A stretch of DNA of 49,970 bases from Symbiodinium natans (taxonomy: Eukaryota; Sar; Dinophyceae; Suessiales; Symbiodiniaceae): positions 1 through 49,970 of the forward strand of contig CAJNDS010000932.1 of the NCBI GenBank assembly GCA_905221605.1, written 5' to 3'. This document shows positions 39,901 to 49,150 of the stretch, in pieces. The notes beneath the pieces are model-generated. The model did no database searches. It was given only the letters and a program-made list of their open reading frames with translations, and was not told the origin of the DNA. The position numbers and the translations under genes were made by a program. Each line of letters starts with the position of its first letter. Positions within the stretch are counted from its first letter, which is position 1.

Positions 39901-41054
39901 CCCCGTGTCCCTATCTTCCACTTGGGTACTCAACGCGTGGACTGTTCAATTTATCTACTAGGCTTGCCGCAACTGTGCGATCTGCACCATAAACATGTGC
40001 GGTTTCGGGCTTAGGGTTTAGCGGTTTAGCGTTCAGGGTGTAGGGTTAAGGGTCACTAGGGCTTTCCCAGAGAGCCCTCTATACCCTTTAATTCAGGAAA
40101 ATGGGGGTTTTGGGGGTACCTTATTGGGGGTCCTAATAATAAGGGGATCCTATTCTTCGGGGATCTATGTTGGTTGTCCCCCATTTTCGAAAACCCTCAG
40201 ATAACTTAAATAATGTCGGGGTCCTTCATACGGTTTAAGGTATACGGTGATGCTGGAGCTCTTTGGTTATTCCTCTTTGCCCCAAGCCATGAACCCTGAG
40301 CGTACACCCGGGACATTGATAGTGCGAAAGATAGCAAAACCATTCGCATGCACATAGCCATCGGAGGTGCCAGAAGTCATGCACCCAAAGTGATGGCAAG
40401 CTCGCGGAGTTCTCGCAGCAATCAGCAGCATCTACTCAATCGTGAGCAAATTTACCCTAAAGGTGATCACATGAAGCTTTGCCACGAACCCTGAGGGGCT
40501 GCACCATGTATCGGCAGGGACGAACGGCTTAGGGTTTGTCCTAAAGCTCTTGCGAATTGACCTGCAGCCTGACGCGCCAAGGACCCGACAAGATACCAGG
40601 ATTTCGTCTCAGGAGACTGGTGAGTAGCCAGCGGCTAGAACAACGGTTTTAGGGATAAGGGTTGAGGGTTAAAGAGGGTTGGGATGTTCCTAGTAGGGAT
40701 TCTAGGGGGTACTAAGATCCCCATTAAGGATTGTTAGTATAAGGGGAAACATCCCCAAAAGAGGGTTTCAAGGCTTTTTCGGGGCTTTAAGGCTTTTGCA
40801 GGTTTAGAGGGTTTAGGAGATGAGGGTTGAGAGCTCAGAATGACAGAACAAGGACTGACTTGAAGGTTCCACGGGTTTGTGCCATAATCTCTTGAGGACT
40901 TAGGTCTTCGCGGCTACGTATATATGAAAGCGCAAGGGAGCCTTTAAGCAACACATGTGTTGGGGTTCTAAGGGGAGTAGTAGCATGAGGGTGTAGGGTT
41001 TAGGGCTTTATTTAGGCCCCCTAAACCCTAAACCCTCAACCCCAAACCGCACAG
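39901..41054. other. repeat fragments; no firm exon
   Basis: TTTAGCG/TTTAGGG words 40005-40045; an imperfect palindrome around GGGGGTTTTGGGGG..AAAACCC at about 40100-40195; mainly unique 40230-40640; element A4; TTTAGGG words about 40990-41005; CCCTAAA 41020-41040; then CCGCACAG. Confidence 0.4.
40679..40757. mobile_element. family A element A4
   Basis: Ends TTGGGATGTTCC and GGGGAAACATCCCCA. A perfect 8-bp duplication AAAGAGGG flanks it (40671-40678, 40758-40765). It is shorter than A1-A3. Confidence 0.85.
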
Positions 41055-41181
41055 GATGTACTTAGCAAAGCAGGACACTACGGAGTCAAATGCTGGATCT
41101 GCAGCTTTGCCTCCTCGACGATCGAGAACGGCCTGCTGGCAGATGCCGCGTGCCCGGACGAGGGTCGAAACCAAAAAGGAT
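41055..41181 (+). CDS. candidate exon, Cys-bearing
   Basis: It lies between AACCGCACAG and GTAGGGTTTAGG (41182). The 42-residue frame reads DVLSKAGHYGVKCWICSFAS, then STIENGLLADAACPDEGRNQ and KG. CWIC and a later Cys could belong to a metal-binding or disulfide unit. A second frame is also open. TTTAGGG and GGGTGTA units follow. Confidence 0.6.
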
Positions 41182-42239
41182 GTAGGGTTTAGGAATCAGG
41201 GTGTAGGGTGTAGGGTGTAGGGTTTAGGAATCAGGGTTTAGGGTTTAGGGTTTCGGGTTTAGGGTTTAGGGTTCCCGTTGAAATCCTGAGCCCAAGGTCA
41301 AGCATCACAAGCCCTAGGCCATAAACCCAACTTTCCGCAAGACACGGCCCCAAAGCCCAAAGCCCTTTAAAGCCGGAACCCTGAAGCCTAAACCCTAAAC
41401 CCTAAACCCTAAAACCCTAAAACCCTAAAACCCTAAACCCTAAACCCTAAACTCTAAACCCTAAACCCTAAACCCTAGCGGAACCCTGCAGCGCAGTCGG
41501 CTGCATGGGTGAGGCAGGCTTGTGGGCCGAGGCTTAGCGTGTCAGAGTTCGGGGTTCCTGATTTCTGCTGGCTTAGGGTTTAGGGTTTAGGGTTTAGGGT
41601 TCAGGGTTTAGGGTTTAGGGTTTAGGGTTTAGGGTCTAGGGTCTAGGGTTTAGGGTTTAGGGTTTAGGGCTTAGGGTTTTGGATCCCTAAACCCCAAGCC
41701 CCAAGCCATAGACCCTAACACCTACACACGCAAACACACAGTCGTGCCGCCCTCTTCAGACTTCAATCTTGGGACCCGCAACCCTGAGCCCTCCCACCGA
41801 AACCACTCGAAATTGATCAGCTTTAGTAGTAGAGTAGATCACCTTTGACCTTTTTGGGGCCGTTATATTCCCTATACAATCTCAACCTTTACTGTAGTGC
41901 CCCTAAGATACCGGACAATTCATAGTATGCCTAAGTCGCCTCTCAAAGATGCTCCTGGGTAATTCCGGGGCTTCTTTTTATTACAACGGTCTTTGCTTTG
42001 CTCCCTTCACCATGCCCCTATAGCCCCTCCTCCCTGTAAACCTTCTGAGCCCTCCATAAACCCGCGAAGTGCTATAAACCCTAAACCCGAAACAGCCTCA
42101 ACCCTAAAACCCTTCAGCCCTCTATTCCCGACACCCTAAAACCCCTGAAAACCTTAAACCCTGAACCCTAAACACTAAACCCGAAACCCTAAACCCTAAA
42201 CCCTAAACCCTAAACCCTAAACCCTACGCCCATCCCAAG
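41182..42239. other. telomere-like arrays in alternating orientation
   Basis: GGGTGTA/TTTAGGG array 41182-41272; CCCTAAA array 41390-41476; a short open stretch after CCCTGCAG (41490) ending at GTGAGG; TTTAGGG array 41575-41672; unique 41690-42050; CCCTAAA variants 42060-42228. Confidence 0.5.
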
Positions 42240-42320
42240 GTCGACTTGAGGACAGGCTACGTGCTGGTGGACCTCAAGTTCGGCGTGCGGCCTCGGCGCT
42301 TGTTCAGGGGACTTAGGCTG
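42240..42320 (+). CDS. candidate exon, beta-rich, basic
   Basis: It lies between CGCCCATCCCAAG and GTTTAGGGTTTAGGG (42321), exactly 27 codons: VDLRTGYVLVDLKFGVRPRR then LFRGLRL. CCCTAAA array before (42150-42228). Confidence 0.65.
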
Positions 42321-42600
42321 GTTTAGGGTTTAGGGTTCATGGTTTAGGGTTTAAAGGGTGGGGTTTTGGGGTTTCTGGGTTCAGGGTTTTAGGGGTTTAG
42401 GGTTGAGGGTTTAGTTTTAGGGTTTGGGTGGGGGTTAGGGACTCAGGGGACTGAGGGGTTTAACGGGAGTTTTTAACGCTCAGGGCTTAGGTTACGGAAT
42501 CTCGCCATACCGGGCTCTACGGTTTTGCGTGTGTGCTTTGGCGTGGAGTCGAGGGCAAAGAAGATCTTGAATTTTGCAGAGGCTGAACGAAACCCTAAAC

Positions 42601-42703
42601 TTGGGATGTTCCCCCTTATCCTAGCAGTCCTTAATCGGGTTTATATAATAGGGGGTACTAAATCCCTGTATTAGGGACTGTTAGTATAAGGGGAGCATCC
42701 CAA
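42601..42703. mobile_element. family A element A5, inserted in telomere-like repeats
   Basis: Ends TTGGGATGTTCCCCCTTATC and GGGGAGCATCCCAA. Flanks CCCTAAAC (42593-42600) and CCCTAAAG (42704-42711): the 8-bp duplication is itself a telomere-like unit. Confidence 0.85.
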
Positions 42704-42711
42704 CCCTAAAG

Positions 42712-43605
42712 CCTAAACCATAGAGGGCGGCTCCCGATATGTGAGCAGATGCGATGCCCCAGTCCCAGGCCCAAACATGCTGGGGAACACCCTGGATGAG
42801 GGTCCTCTGGACGGTTACGCTGCGCACCCAGCCGGACCCAGCCCAGTTGACTCCTCAGCCCTGAGCCCTAAGCCCTAGACCCTAGACCCTAAACCCTAAA
42901 CCCTAAACCCCTCGTTGGCGGTTTAGGGGGTTTGGAGTTGATCTAGGTCCTGATTGGGGCTCTACCCAGGCATATTCCTTGGAGCTTGACGGTACCAGAA
43001 AGGGCCCATGGTTAGATCAACTTAGGTCAACACACAGTTCATCCCAAACACTCAACTTAACCAAGGGACCAAGGGTTCAGGGCTTAGCGAGTTTAAGCCC
43101 TGAACCCTAAGGCGAGAGCACGCGGCCTCTCAGTGCTCAAGATGCCTACCTAAACCCTCCCGAAGGTGCATTGCGTTCGTCCTAGCTTCTCCAGAAAAGT
43201 AGGCCCCGACCCTGAAACCCTAAACCCGAAACCCTCAACTAGGTTGAGGACTCGCCACGGCGTTTGAGGGCTCAAAGCAGCCCTTGAAAACGAAGCCCTC
43301 CACCCCTAAAGGAGGTTCATGGGTCGTAATATGTAGGGCGATGAGTAGGGTAGCTATACTGAGAAACCTTACCAACCCTACTTCTAACTACCCATGAACC
43401 TCCAAGCTAGCCCCTAAACTGCCCAACTCAATTCTGATGAATAAGCGGATCCTAAACCCTAAACCAGTTTTGAGCACCAAGCAAGCCTGATAACACTCAA
43501 TTCTGATGAATAAGCGGATCCTAAGCCCTAAACCCGAAACCCTAGGGCCCGCCTTGAGGTCTGGGGCTTCGGGTTGAGTGTTCGGGTTTTAGGGTTTTAG
43601 GGCGT
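42712..43605. other. no firm exon; telomere-like words, MITE and duplication
   Basis: CCCTAGA/CCCTAAA words 42860-42910; unique 42930-43130; MITE D copy 2 at 43311-43403; the phrase CTCAATTCTGATGAATAAGC then GGATCCTAA occurs at 43429 and 43497. Confidence 0.45.
43311..43403. mobile_element. MITE family D, copy 2
   Basis: A perfect 14-bp terminal inverted repeat: GGAGGTTCATGGGT and ACCCATGAACCTCC. The inner part TAGTTAGAAGTAGGG-like matches copy 1 at 7059. Confidence 0.85.
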
Positions 43606-43647
43606 CCCCCCGCCTCACTCCTGCAAGAAGCTCCCACTCTCCCAATG
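43606..43647 (+). CDS. candidate exon
   Basis: The frame LLQEAPTLPM runs to GTTTAGGG at 43648 and joins in phase to the island at 43712. The left boundary is uncertain. Confidence 0.4.
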
Positions 43648-43711
43648 GTTTAGGGTTTAGGGTTTAGGGTTTAGGGTTTAGGGTTTAGGGTTTAGGGATA
43701 CGGCCCCCCAG
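43648..43711 (+). repeat. 64-bp candidate intron: a TTTAGGG array plus acceptor
   Basis: GTTTAGGG repeated about seven times, then ATACGGCCCCCCAG. Both flanking frames are open and in phase. Confidence 0.6.
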
Positions 43712-43783
43712 GCCATCTTCATGACGGACCTCGCTGGGGAGCGCATCTCCAACACACCGGCCGGGGTGCTTCGGGAATTCATG
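43712..43783 (+). CDS. candidate exon, unknown protein
   Basis: Exactly 24 codons, AIFMTDLAGERISNTPAGVL then REFM, between GGCCCCCCAG and GCTTAGGGTTTAGGG (43784). The donor would be GC, formed by a TTAGGG word. It is followed by nine telomere-like units. Confidence 0.65.
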
Positions 43784-43915
43784 GCTTAGGGTTTAGGGTT
43801 TAGGGTTTAGGGTTTAGGGTTTAGGGTTTAGGGTTTAGGGTTTAGGGTTTACGAGATGCTGAGCCCCCCTTGTCACCGCCAAAAGCGCCCAACTCCTCGG
43901 CCCGAATCTTGAAAC

Positions 43916-44026
43916 CTTAGTAGCCCAGCGGTGCCCTTTACCCTTTCTTGGGTTCTGGGTTCCCTGGTAAAGCAACTAGCCCCAAAAAGGGTGCCCTTAT
44001 TATAACATGGTTGCTGGGCTACTAAG
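43916..44026. mobile_element. family B element B4
   Basis: Ends CTTAGTAGCCCAGC and GCTGGGCTACTAAG (perfect inverted repeat). Inner words GGTGCCCTTTACC and AAAAGGGTGCCCTTATTATAA match B2. Flanks AAAC (43912-43915) and ACAC (44027-44030) agree at 3 of 4. Read on the minus strand, an intron would start GTGTCTTAG and end AAG. Confidence 0.85.
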
Positions 44027-44030
44027 ACAC

Positions 44031-44266
44031 TTCGCCGGTTCGCAAGACTGGGAGCGCTTGTTGTCGTCTGCTATCACAGTCAGCGAAGGGCTTGGGAGGG
44101 CTTCGGACTTTTGATCGGCGCGCCGGGGGGAGTCGTGGAAATGGCCCGCTGTCGGTTTAGGCGCTAGGCACTGTAGCTGCGTCGATACTTCGAGTTCAAC
44201 AAATCTGCGAGCCCCCACCCAAACAATGCCAGAGAAGCATGCGTAAGGTTCATCATCTCTTGGCAA
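44031..44266 (-). CDS. candidate exon next to B4, strand uncertain
   Basis: On the minus strand the frame starts MPRDDEPYACFSGIVWVGAR and runs open to EPAK at B4, where a GTGT donor would follow. On the plus strand HFAGSQDWERLLSSAITVSE then GLGRAS is also plausible. I cannot decide which is real. Confidence 0.35.
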
Positions 44267-44610
44267 AGCCTAGACCCTGAAACCCTAAACCCTAAACCCT
44301 AAACCCTAAACCCTAAACCCTAAACCCTAAACCCTACACCCTAAACCCTACACCCTAAACCCTAAACCCTAAACCCTAAACCCTAGCCCCAAACCCCAAA
44401 CCCCAACTGCCAAGCCCAGCGGCAACGGGCCCAGGTCGGAATAATTACGAATATTATTCCCTTGTGGTCCCTTTATAAGCATACTATAAAGGACCCCCAA
44501 AACCCTAAACCCTAAACCATGATTAAACCCTAAACCCTAAACCCCAAACCCCAAACCCCAAACCCCAAACCCCAAACCCCAAACCCTATTCTAATTCATA
44601 TTCTGCTCAG
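44267..44610. repeat. CCCTAAA and CCCCAAA arrays with a family-G MITE
   Basis: CCCTAAA array 44281-44385, GGTCGGAATAATTACGAATA to AAAGGACCCCC (44434-44493), then CCCTAAA and a homogeneous CCCCAAA block 44540-44585. It ends ATTCTGCTCAG. Confidence 0.75.
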
Positions 44611-44673
44611 GTCGGATCGGTGGCAAAGAAGTTCGGTTCCGCGTTGGCGCGCGACGGCTGCTGCGAGGCGGTC
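44611..44673 (+). CDS. candidate exon, small helical segment
   Basis: It lies between ATTCTGCTCAG and GCTTAAGGG (44674). The 21-codon frame is VGSVAKKFGSALARDGCCEA then V. A stop follows if unspliced. The donor may again be GC. Confidence 0.5.
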
Positions 44674-45683
44674 GCTTAAGGGTTTAAGGGGGGTTGAGGG
44701 TTTAGGGGTTTAGGGTTTAGGGTTCAAAGGGTTTAAGGGTTTACACAAGGGGGCGGCGTAATTGCAAATAGTATTTATTCCCTTATGGCCCCTTTCTGAT
44801 TATACTACAAAACTCACCCCCCCCCCCCCAAACAAAAAAGAAAACGGCCCTATAGTACTCCGACCGGAAGCCCTAAGCCCCAAACCTCAAATCCCAAACG
44901 CTTTGCGGGTAAACAAACCCTACCCCTAAACCCCAAACCCTAAGCCCTAAACCCTATCCCTAGAAGAGCCTAGAATCATCATACCCATACCTAGGAAGCG
45001 GGAAGGGGGGGCAATGTAAACCTAAACCCTAAACCCTAAACCCTCCTAGACTCTGAACTTCAAACCCTGTTTCACGAAAAAGAAAAAGTTGTGGCAGGCC
45101 AAGTGCTTGTCCCTTTCCTTGTTTGTGCGTCCAAAGACAGCCCCATCCTCCAAATACAGCCTACATCCTGAGGTTCAACACAGGGCAAGAAGAGGGTTGA
45201 GGGTTTATAAACCCTAAACCCTAAACCCTAAACCCTAAACCCTAAACCCTAAACCCTAAACCCTAAACCCTAAACCCTAAACCTAAACCCTAAACCCTAA
45301 ACCAGGCCAAAATCGCCCAAACTCCAGGCACGAACCCTCTACAACGTTTCTGAACCCTAAACCTTCAATTAAGCCCCTCATGAATACGTCATTTTGTATT
45401 TATACAACCCTTCAATTCTACTTTTTTGCATGGGGATTTTGGCCGATGATATCATTTCGCCGTTTCGCCCGCGCAAAACCAAAACCCTAAAATTGCATGC
45501 CACGAGAAACGAACACACAATAGAATATTATATGGGTCAAAAGCCCGATTCAGAACGGCCGTGTACAATACTGTATCAGTAAGGGCCCTTCAAAAGACTT
45601 CGTTGGACCCTCTTAATCATCATATTCACTTGGGGTCTTGGGGCTTTTTGCGGAACTCCTTCATTGTCCTCCCCTTAATTCAG
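44674..45683. other. repeat-rich stretch; no firm exon
   Basis: TTTAAGGG variants 44676-44745; a family-G copy 44752-44866 (inverted GCGGCGTAATTGCAAATAGT against TAGTACTCCGACCGG); CCCTAAA words 44920-45045; a long CCCTAAA array 45208-45303 with one CCTAAA slip; then unique sequence with open frames 45394-45680. Confidence 0.5.
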
Positions 45684-45787
45684 CTGCTGCCCCGGCGCCA
45701 AGCTACAGCACGCCCCTCAGCCTCCAACCACCAAGCCTCAAACTCCACAGCCCCCCTCCAAAACCCCAAAATACCATGCGACTCAGG
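45684..45787 (+). CDS. candidate exon, Pro/Ala/Ser-rich
   Basis: It lies between CCCTTAATTCAG and GTTCAGGG (45788). The frame is AAPAPSYSTPLSLQPPSLKL then HSPPPKPQNTMRL. It is low-complexity, perhaps an extracellular or linker region. Confidence 0.55.
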
Positions 45788-45911
45788 GTTCAGGGCCTAC
45801 ATGGGCCACTTGAACTGGAACCGGTACGTCGGGTAGCTTGAGTATCATTATCAGGGGCTATAAGTTGAAAGGGATGGTCTTGGAAGTTGGGTCTTGGGTG
45901 TCGTCACGCAG

Positions 45912-45965
45912 GCGGACGCGTACTCTGCCCGCATCACCGTGAGGCTTCCGGAAGGACGCGAGCAG
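45912..45965 (+). CDS. candidate exon, unknown protein
   Basis: Exactly 18 codons, ADAYSARITVRLPEGREQ, between TCGTCACGCAG and GTGGGC (45966). Good splice-like ends without adjacent telomere-like arrays. Confidence 0.6.
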
Positions 45966-46171
45966 GTGGGCTTTGGTTTGTTTTGTTGCCGACAGGGGCC
46001 GCTGTAGAGGAGCGCCTCCTCGTGGTCTTCAGGCCCAAAAGATCTGAAAACACCAACATCTAGAACAGCAGTCCTCTTGTGAGTTATTTAATTAGGGTTT
46101 TAGAGGGTGCATAGCACATGACAGTACGTACATGACGCAGGTGCGATTTGAGGTCGTGCCCATTCTGACAG

Positions 46172-46235
46172 GCGTGCCTGTCGAACGATTGTACTGCTGT
46201 CGGCTGTGCCGAGCTGCTGTGGCCATGCCTGTGGG
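46172..46235 (+). CDS. candidate exon, Cys-rich
   Basis: It lies between CATTCTGACAG and GTTTAGGGTTTAGGG (46236). Two frames are open: ACLSNDCTAVGCAELLWPCL, or VPVERLYCCRLCRAAVAMPV. Both are Cys-rich. Confidence 0.45.
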
Positions 46236-46292
46236 GTTTAGGGTTTAGGGTTTAGGGTGTGCCTTTGCGTAGGTCCCAGTTCTCTCCTTCAG

Positions 46293-46659
46293 GGTGTAGG
46301 AAGTGGCATGCATCGTCATAGTCTGTTTTTGTCCGATGCATCGGCTCAGTTGTTTAGTCTTGTGCGGGAGTTGAAGCAGGTTGGAGAAGACCAGTGGATT
46401 GGTATGTTCCACCTTATACTAGCAGTCCTTAATAGGGACTAGAATTAGGGGGTACTATAATCGGAACACCCCAACCAGTGGACCGACAATTGCAAAGCAC
46501 TCAGAGTCGGCACAGTACTGGTAGTAGCTCTATACCTGAACACCCTTCAGCCTACCCTACTACAAACATTCCTATCCGGCATGTGTGGCTCCTCTAGTGC
46601 TTGGAATGCCCTGAAGCTGACAGGTTTCCGGGGCTTGGCGGGCCTGAGAAATAGCGAAA
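46293..46659 (+). CDS. candidate exon split by element A6
   Basis: After CTCTCCTTCAG the frame reads GVGSGMHRHSLFLSDASAQL, FSLVRELKQVGEDQW up to A6. Without removal it stops at 46442. Skipping 46399-46482 (element plus one duplication) it continues TDNCKALRVGTVLVVALYLN, TLQPTLLQTFLSGMCGSSSA and WNALKLTGFRGLAGLRNSE, to a GTAGGGG donor at 46660. The joined exon is 283 bp and fully open, with a hydrophobic middle that might be a membrane or core helix. Family unknown. Confidence 0.65.
46399..46474. mobile_element. family A element A6, interrupting an exon
   Basis: Ends TTGGTATGTTCCACCTTATA and GGAACACCCCAA, with ACTAGCAGTCCTTAATAGGG inside. A perfect 8-bp duplication CCAGTGGA flanks it (46391-46398, 46475-46482). 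Confidence 0.9.
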
Positions 46660-46826
46660 GTAGGGGTGTTTAGAGGGTTTAAGGTTCAGGGCGTCCTTGG
46701 GCTGGAACCTCAGCACCCAAGCCTAAACCCGAAACCCTAAACCCGAAACCCGAAACTCTAAACCCTAAACCCCAGACCCTAAACCCTAAACCCCAAACCC
46801 TAAACCCTAAACCCAGCTATGGCCAG

Positions 46827-46879
46827 GTTTGGGGCCTCTTGCCGTTGGACGGATATCCGCGCCGAGCCCAGCTTATTGG
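46827..46879 (+). CDS. candidate exon, unknown protein
   Basis: It lies between CAGCTATGGCCAG and GTATATTGGGG (46880). The frame is VWGLLPLDGYPRRAQLIG. CCCTAAA array upstream (46725-46813). Confidence 0.5.
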
Positions 46880-47221
46880 GTATATTGGGGCCCCTGATGT
46901 TCGTAAACCCCCAGATTGCCTCAACCAAACTGAGACTTCAGACTCTTGGTCAACTTTGTGTGTGAGAAAGAGGGAGTAACCCTAAACCCTAAACCCTCAC
47001 GGCGGCGTGCAGAGGCGGGTTTAGGGTTTCGGGCTTTACACATAGTGCAGGGTTTCGGGGTTTAGGGTTTGGGGTTTAGGGTTTCGGGGGCTCGGTTTTT
47101 TGACGGTGCCTGTTACTCACCATGATGGAGAGATTTCAGCGCTCCCCTCCTGATCCCGAAAGGTACAAAAGCTTCACGGCTTCTAAACCCTAAACCCGAA
47201 ACCCTAAACCCTAAATTCCAG

Positions 47222-47318
47222 CTTCAGATCCCCTCTTTTGGAGCCAAGCTTGAAAGAAGTTCCTTTTGAGAAAGCTGCTTACGAAACAGGGCCCCGCGCA
47301 ATTTTCCAAGTGGAGCAA
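47222..47318 (+). CDS. candidate exon, unknown protein
   Basis: It lies between CCCTAAATTCCAG and GTAGCC (47319). The frame is FRSPLLEPSLKEVPFEKAAY then ETGPRAIFQVEQ. Minus-strand frames across it are longer but run into telomere-like repeats. Confidence 0.5.
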
Positions 47319-49150
47319 GTAGCCTAAGAGCTGACCTCGTGCACTTTCGTATATTGTTTGGGTGGTCCGGAGTATTCCGCAGCCCCCTTCTTCCGAGACA
47401 GAACCTCTCAACCCCGCCACTCCCCAAAAGGCTAAGCTCCTCACTCCCCAAAACTCCCCAACCAAGTTCTGACAAAAGAGCGCGTCCAAACCCTAAACCC
47501 TAAGCCCTAAATTCTTTGGGGGAGGGGGGCTCAGATACTGAACCGATCCCAACATCAGGCTTATTAAACTGCTAAACCCCGAAACCCCCAATAACCCTAA
47601 ACCCCCAACCCCCCCCCCCGTCCCCGCTTGGGGCTTTGTGGGCATAGTTCTGTTGTCCGATGCTGCGCCGAGGTGCCAGTGGCGAAGCTGACACGTGTTG
47701 GCCGGTTCTCGAAAGCACAGTCCGTTTTTTTTCGCAGGGTACCATGAATCTAAGTTCCGTGGTAGAACCCTAAATCCTAAACCCTAAACCCTGTTTGCCG
47801 CTTTTGGGCTCGTGTGCCCTGGCCCCCTGCAGCCCAAACCCTGCCCCTGGACTGTGAAAATCGTTTAGGCTGTAGTCTCCGTTGTTGGAACATCATGCCT
47901 AGATCGAGTCAGCCTGGATTTGTCAAGGGGGTTTGAACTGAAGCAACTTGCGTTGCGGGCTGCAAGAAGTGGAGGGCGCAGGGCTTGGGGTGTACAAATC
48001 AGGGTTCAGGGTGCCCTGAGCAGTAAAATGCCCAACAGCCCCAAACAAAGCCAAAGACAAACCCGTAGATAAGACCCTGAGCCGCCCCAACAGCTTCCCC
48101 CCCTCTCCCCAACACAAAACACAGGGCTAATCCCTGAAACCTAAACCGGCAAGCCGCCCCCCAAACTCCGAAGTTACCTTCGCCAGGTGGACGCAAGCCC
48201 ATACAACCAGGTTGTAACCCCCTCGGCCGGGAGCCCGGGACCGTGGATTGCGTCTATGGCAGCTGTAGGGGACTGCGTTCGGGGTCCGGACGAGCCAGGA
48301 ATTTCTGCAGTTTCTAGGATTGGTCTTCAGGATTCATCCCCCACCTAATATTGAACCCTGCCTTTTTTTAAACTCCACCCCGCGTATACTGCAATATAAC
48401 CATACTGGGGGTATTTAATATTCGGGGGTAGGGAATACTAGGAGGAGGGATTAAAGCGTAGGCGCGGAGGCCTTTGAATTGGTCGGGGGCGGGGAGGGGT
48501 CCGTGAGAAAGCCAGGCATCCCACCAAGTGGCATGCCCAACAATGCTGGTGATGGCCACTTGCTCGCAAGCTACTAGGTTGGCCCTTGGGACATTTTGTT
48601 GTTTTCCCTTACTGGGTTTAAGAGGACCATATTGAGAGGGAGACCGCCGATTCTTTTTCGGGGTCTAGGGTGGTTTAGGGGTTTGCGGCATATTCTGAGC
48701 AGTCCGCCTTTGCAGGCCTCGATCCGGTCCGAAACTCCGAACCGCAAGCACCCAAAGCCCTAACACCCTTGCTTTCAGGGTCGACCCGCAAGAACCTGCT
48801 GTCCTGCATCACTTGTCCTGGTCCCGAGCCTTGGGTGCCTTCGAAAATAGTGAACAAACAGAGCCCCGAACCTCAAAAGGCCGTTCAATCTTAGCCCTAA
48901 CCATCTCTTCTCCTGTGGAGATTCTTGCAGGCGCTGCTTGGCATCACCTATTGAATTGGCGCAAGCAATCAAAAACAAGTTCCGGAGCTTAAGGCCCAGG
49001 GTTGAGGAAATTGAAGATAGACGAATCGAAGGAGATTAGGACGTCGGCAGCTACCAACCTGCTTTGTGTCAAAGATTGGTTTCCTCAGATGGTGTTGATG
49101 TTTTGACTTGTGGGTTGAAGGTTGCTGAGCAGGGGTTACTTTTTGATTCT
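47319..49150. other. last telomere-like words, then unique sequence; no supported gene
   Basis: CCCTAAA words at 47492-47510, 47570-47600 and 47765-47790 are the last. Positions 47800-49150 hold scattered minus-strand frames (47923-48202, 48675-48978) without motifs. Sequence near 48580-48640 (CCCTTGGGACATTTTGTTG) resembles 37515-37560. Confidence 0.4.
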
